A DNA stretch of 64,000 nt from Pseudomonas mucidolens (GTDB lineage Bacteria; Pseudomonadota; Gammaproteobacteria; Pseudomonadales; Pseudomonadaceae), in assembly GCF_900106045.1 (NCBI RefSeq), contig NZ_LT629802.1, positions 3,410,001 to 3,474,000 of the forward strand, in the 5' to 3' direction. The position numbers and the translations under genes were made by a program. Shown here piece after piece: positions 63,630 to 64,000 of this stretch. How positions within the stretch are numbered: the first letter of the stretch is position 1; the number at the start of each line of letters is the position of its first letter. The notes under the pieces are model-generated. The model did no database searches. It was not told the origin of the DNA and worked only from the letters and a program-made list of their open reading frames with translations.

Positions 63630-64000
63630 AGTACGCCTTTATCAAGCAGCGCGCGGGCGAGTATTCGATTCGACGGCTTTGCCTGACGCTTAAAGTCCAT
63701 CCCAGCGGTTATTACGCTTGGTTGCCTGAGCCGCAATCTGCACGCGCCAAAGACGACCAGCGACTGCTGGGTTTGATCAAGCATTCATAGCTGGAAAGTG
63801 GCGGCGTTTATGGCTATCGCAAAATCCATGACGATCTGCGCGAGGTCGGTGAAGACTGTGGTCGCCATCGTGTGGCGAGACTGATGCGTCTTGAAGGGCT
63901 GCGTTCTCAGATAGGGTATCGACGTCGCCCTGGAAAGTACGGTGGTAAGCCATCGGTCGCCCCACCCAATTTGCTAAAGCGCCAGTTCGATGTCGTCGAA
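63620..64000 (+). pseudogene. IS3-family transposase OrfB with a premature stop (partial)
   Basis: The frame from GTG at 63620 gives VRLKYAFIKQRAGEYSIRRL. It is interrupted by TAG at 63788-63790, where IS3 homologues have a Trp codon (TGG), then continues SGGVYGYRKIHDDLREVGED to the window edge. The stop comes before the catalytic DDE region, so this copy should be unable to transpose itself. Confidence 0.85.

Larger units (their letters stand above)
63289..64000 (+). mobile_element. IS3-family insertion sequence, left part (continues outside window)
   Basis: The left terminal sequence is TGAATCGCCCCGGGTTTCGT. It is followed by orfA (63351-63629) and an overlapping orfB in the -1 frame. The A6G slippery site in orfA supports programmed frameshifting. 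The right end is not in the window, so the length is unknown. Confidence 0.8.

Overview
The window reads as a Pseudomonas chromosome of the P. fluorescens type. The evidence is high-GC codon use, REP/REPIN palindromes between core genes, and a familiar run of Pseudomonas genes (oligopeptidase B, yajD, ycgN, 2-hydroxyacid dehydrogenase, ycgL, rnd). No tRNA, rRNA or CRISPR was seen.

Bases 1-31.8 kb are ordinary chromosome. They hold a MoxR ATPase tail with its VWA partner, the pxpABC 5-oxoprolinase operon with a divergent LysR gene, and DUF2937 and class II glutamine amidotransferase genes. Next come oligopeptidase B, a spermidine-synthase-like protein, yajD, a SPOUT methyltransferase, an M61-like protein without its zinc motif, ycgN, a hydroxyacid dehydrogenase, ycgL-rnd and a SAM methyltransferase. 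The stretch ends with a glutamine-synthetase-like enzyme, a PheC-like binding protein, a double-cache protein, a DHA2 transporter, pobA/pobR, several LysR regulators, an MBL protein, a CynX-type transporter and a VOC protein.

Bases 32.3-63.3 kb form an accessory region built from two surface-fimbria modules. Module A is a four-gene chaperone-usher operon (adhesin, usher, chaperone, major pilin; minus strand). Divergent from it are an RcsC-type hybrid kinase without an Hpt domain, a REC-EAL phosphodiesterase of the RocR/PvrR type, an IS5 remnant, a frameshifted RcsB-like regulator, an intact RcsB-like regulator, and a second hybrid kinase that does carry an Hpt domain. The gene set matches the pvrSR-rcsCB-cupD type of locus known from P. 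aeruginosa PA14. Module B is a second four-gene fimbrial operon with two BvgS-like hybrid kinases (one with a dead receiver), two RcsB/BvgA-type regulators and an EAL protein with a degenerate receiver, all on the minus strand. The likely logic is that the kinases sense periplasmic signals, the relay passes through REC and Hpt domains to NarL/FixJ-family regulators at the pilin promoters, and the EAL proteins lower c-di-GMP.

The region shows clear decay: a pilin-gene fossil between the RcsB-like and RcsC-like genes, a Ser/Thr kinase fragment, an internally deleted IS5, and an IS3 element with a nonsense codon 84 bp upstream of the module B EAL gene. The most novel-looking signals are a repeated 17-bp operator-like motif at module B promoters, an Rcs-box-like site before the module A pilin gene, a terminator inside the module A fimbrial operon, a G6-tract frameshift in a response regulator, and a hybrid kinase whose receiver lacks its phospho-acceptor Asp.
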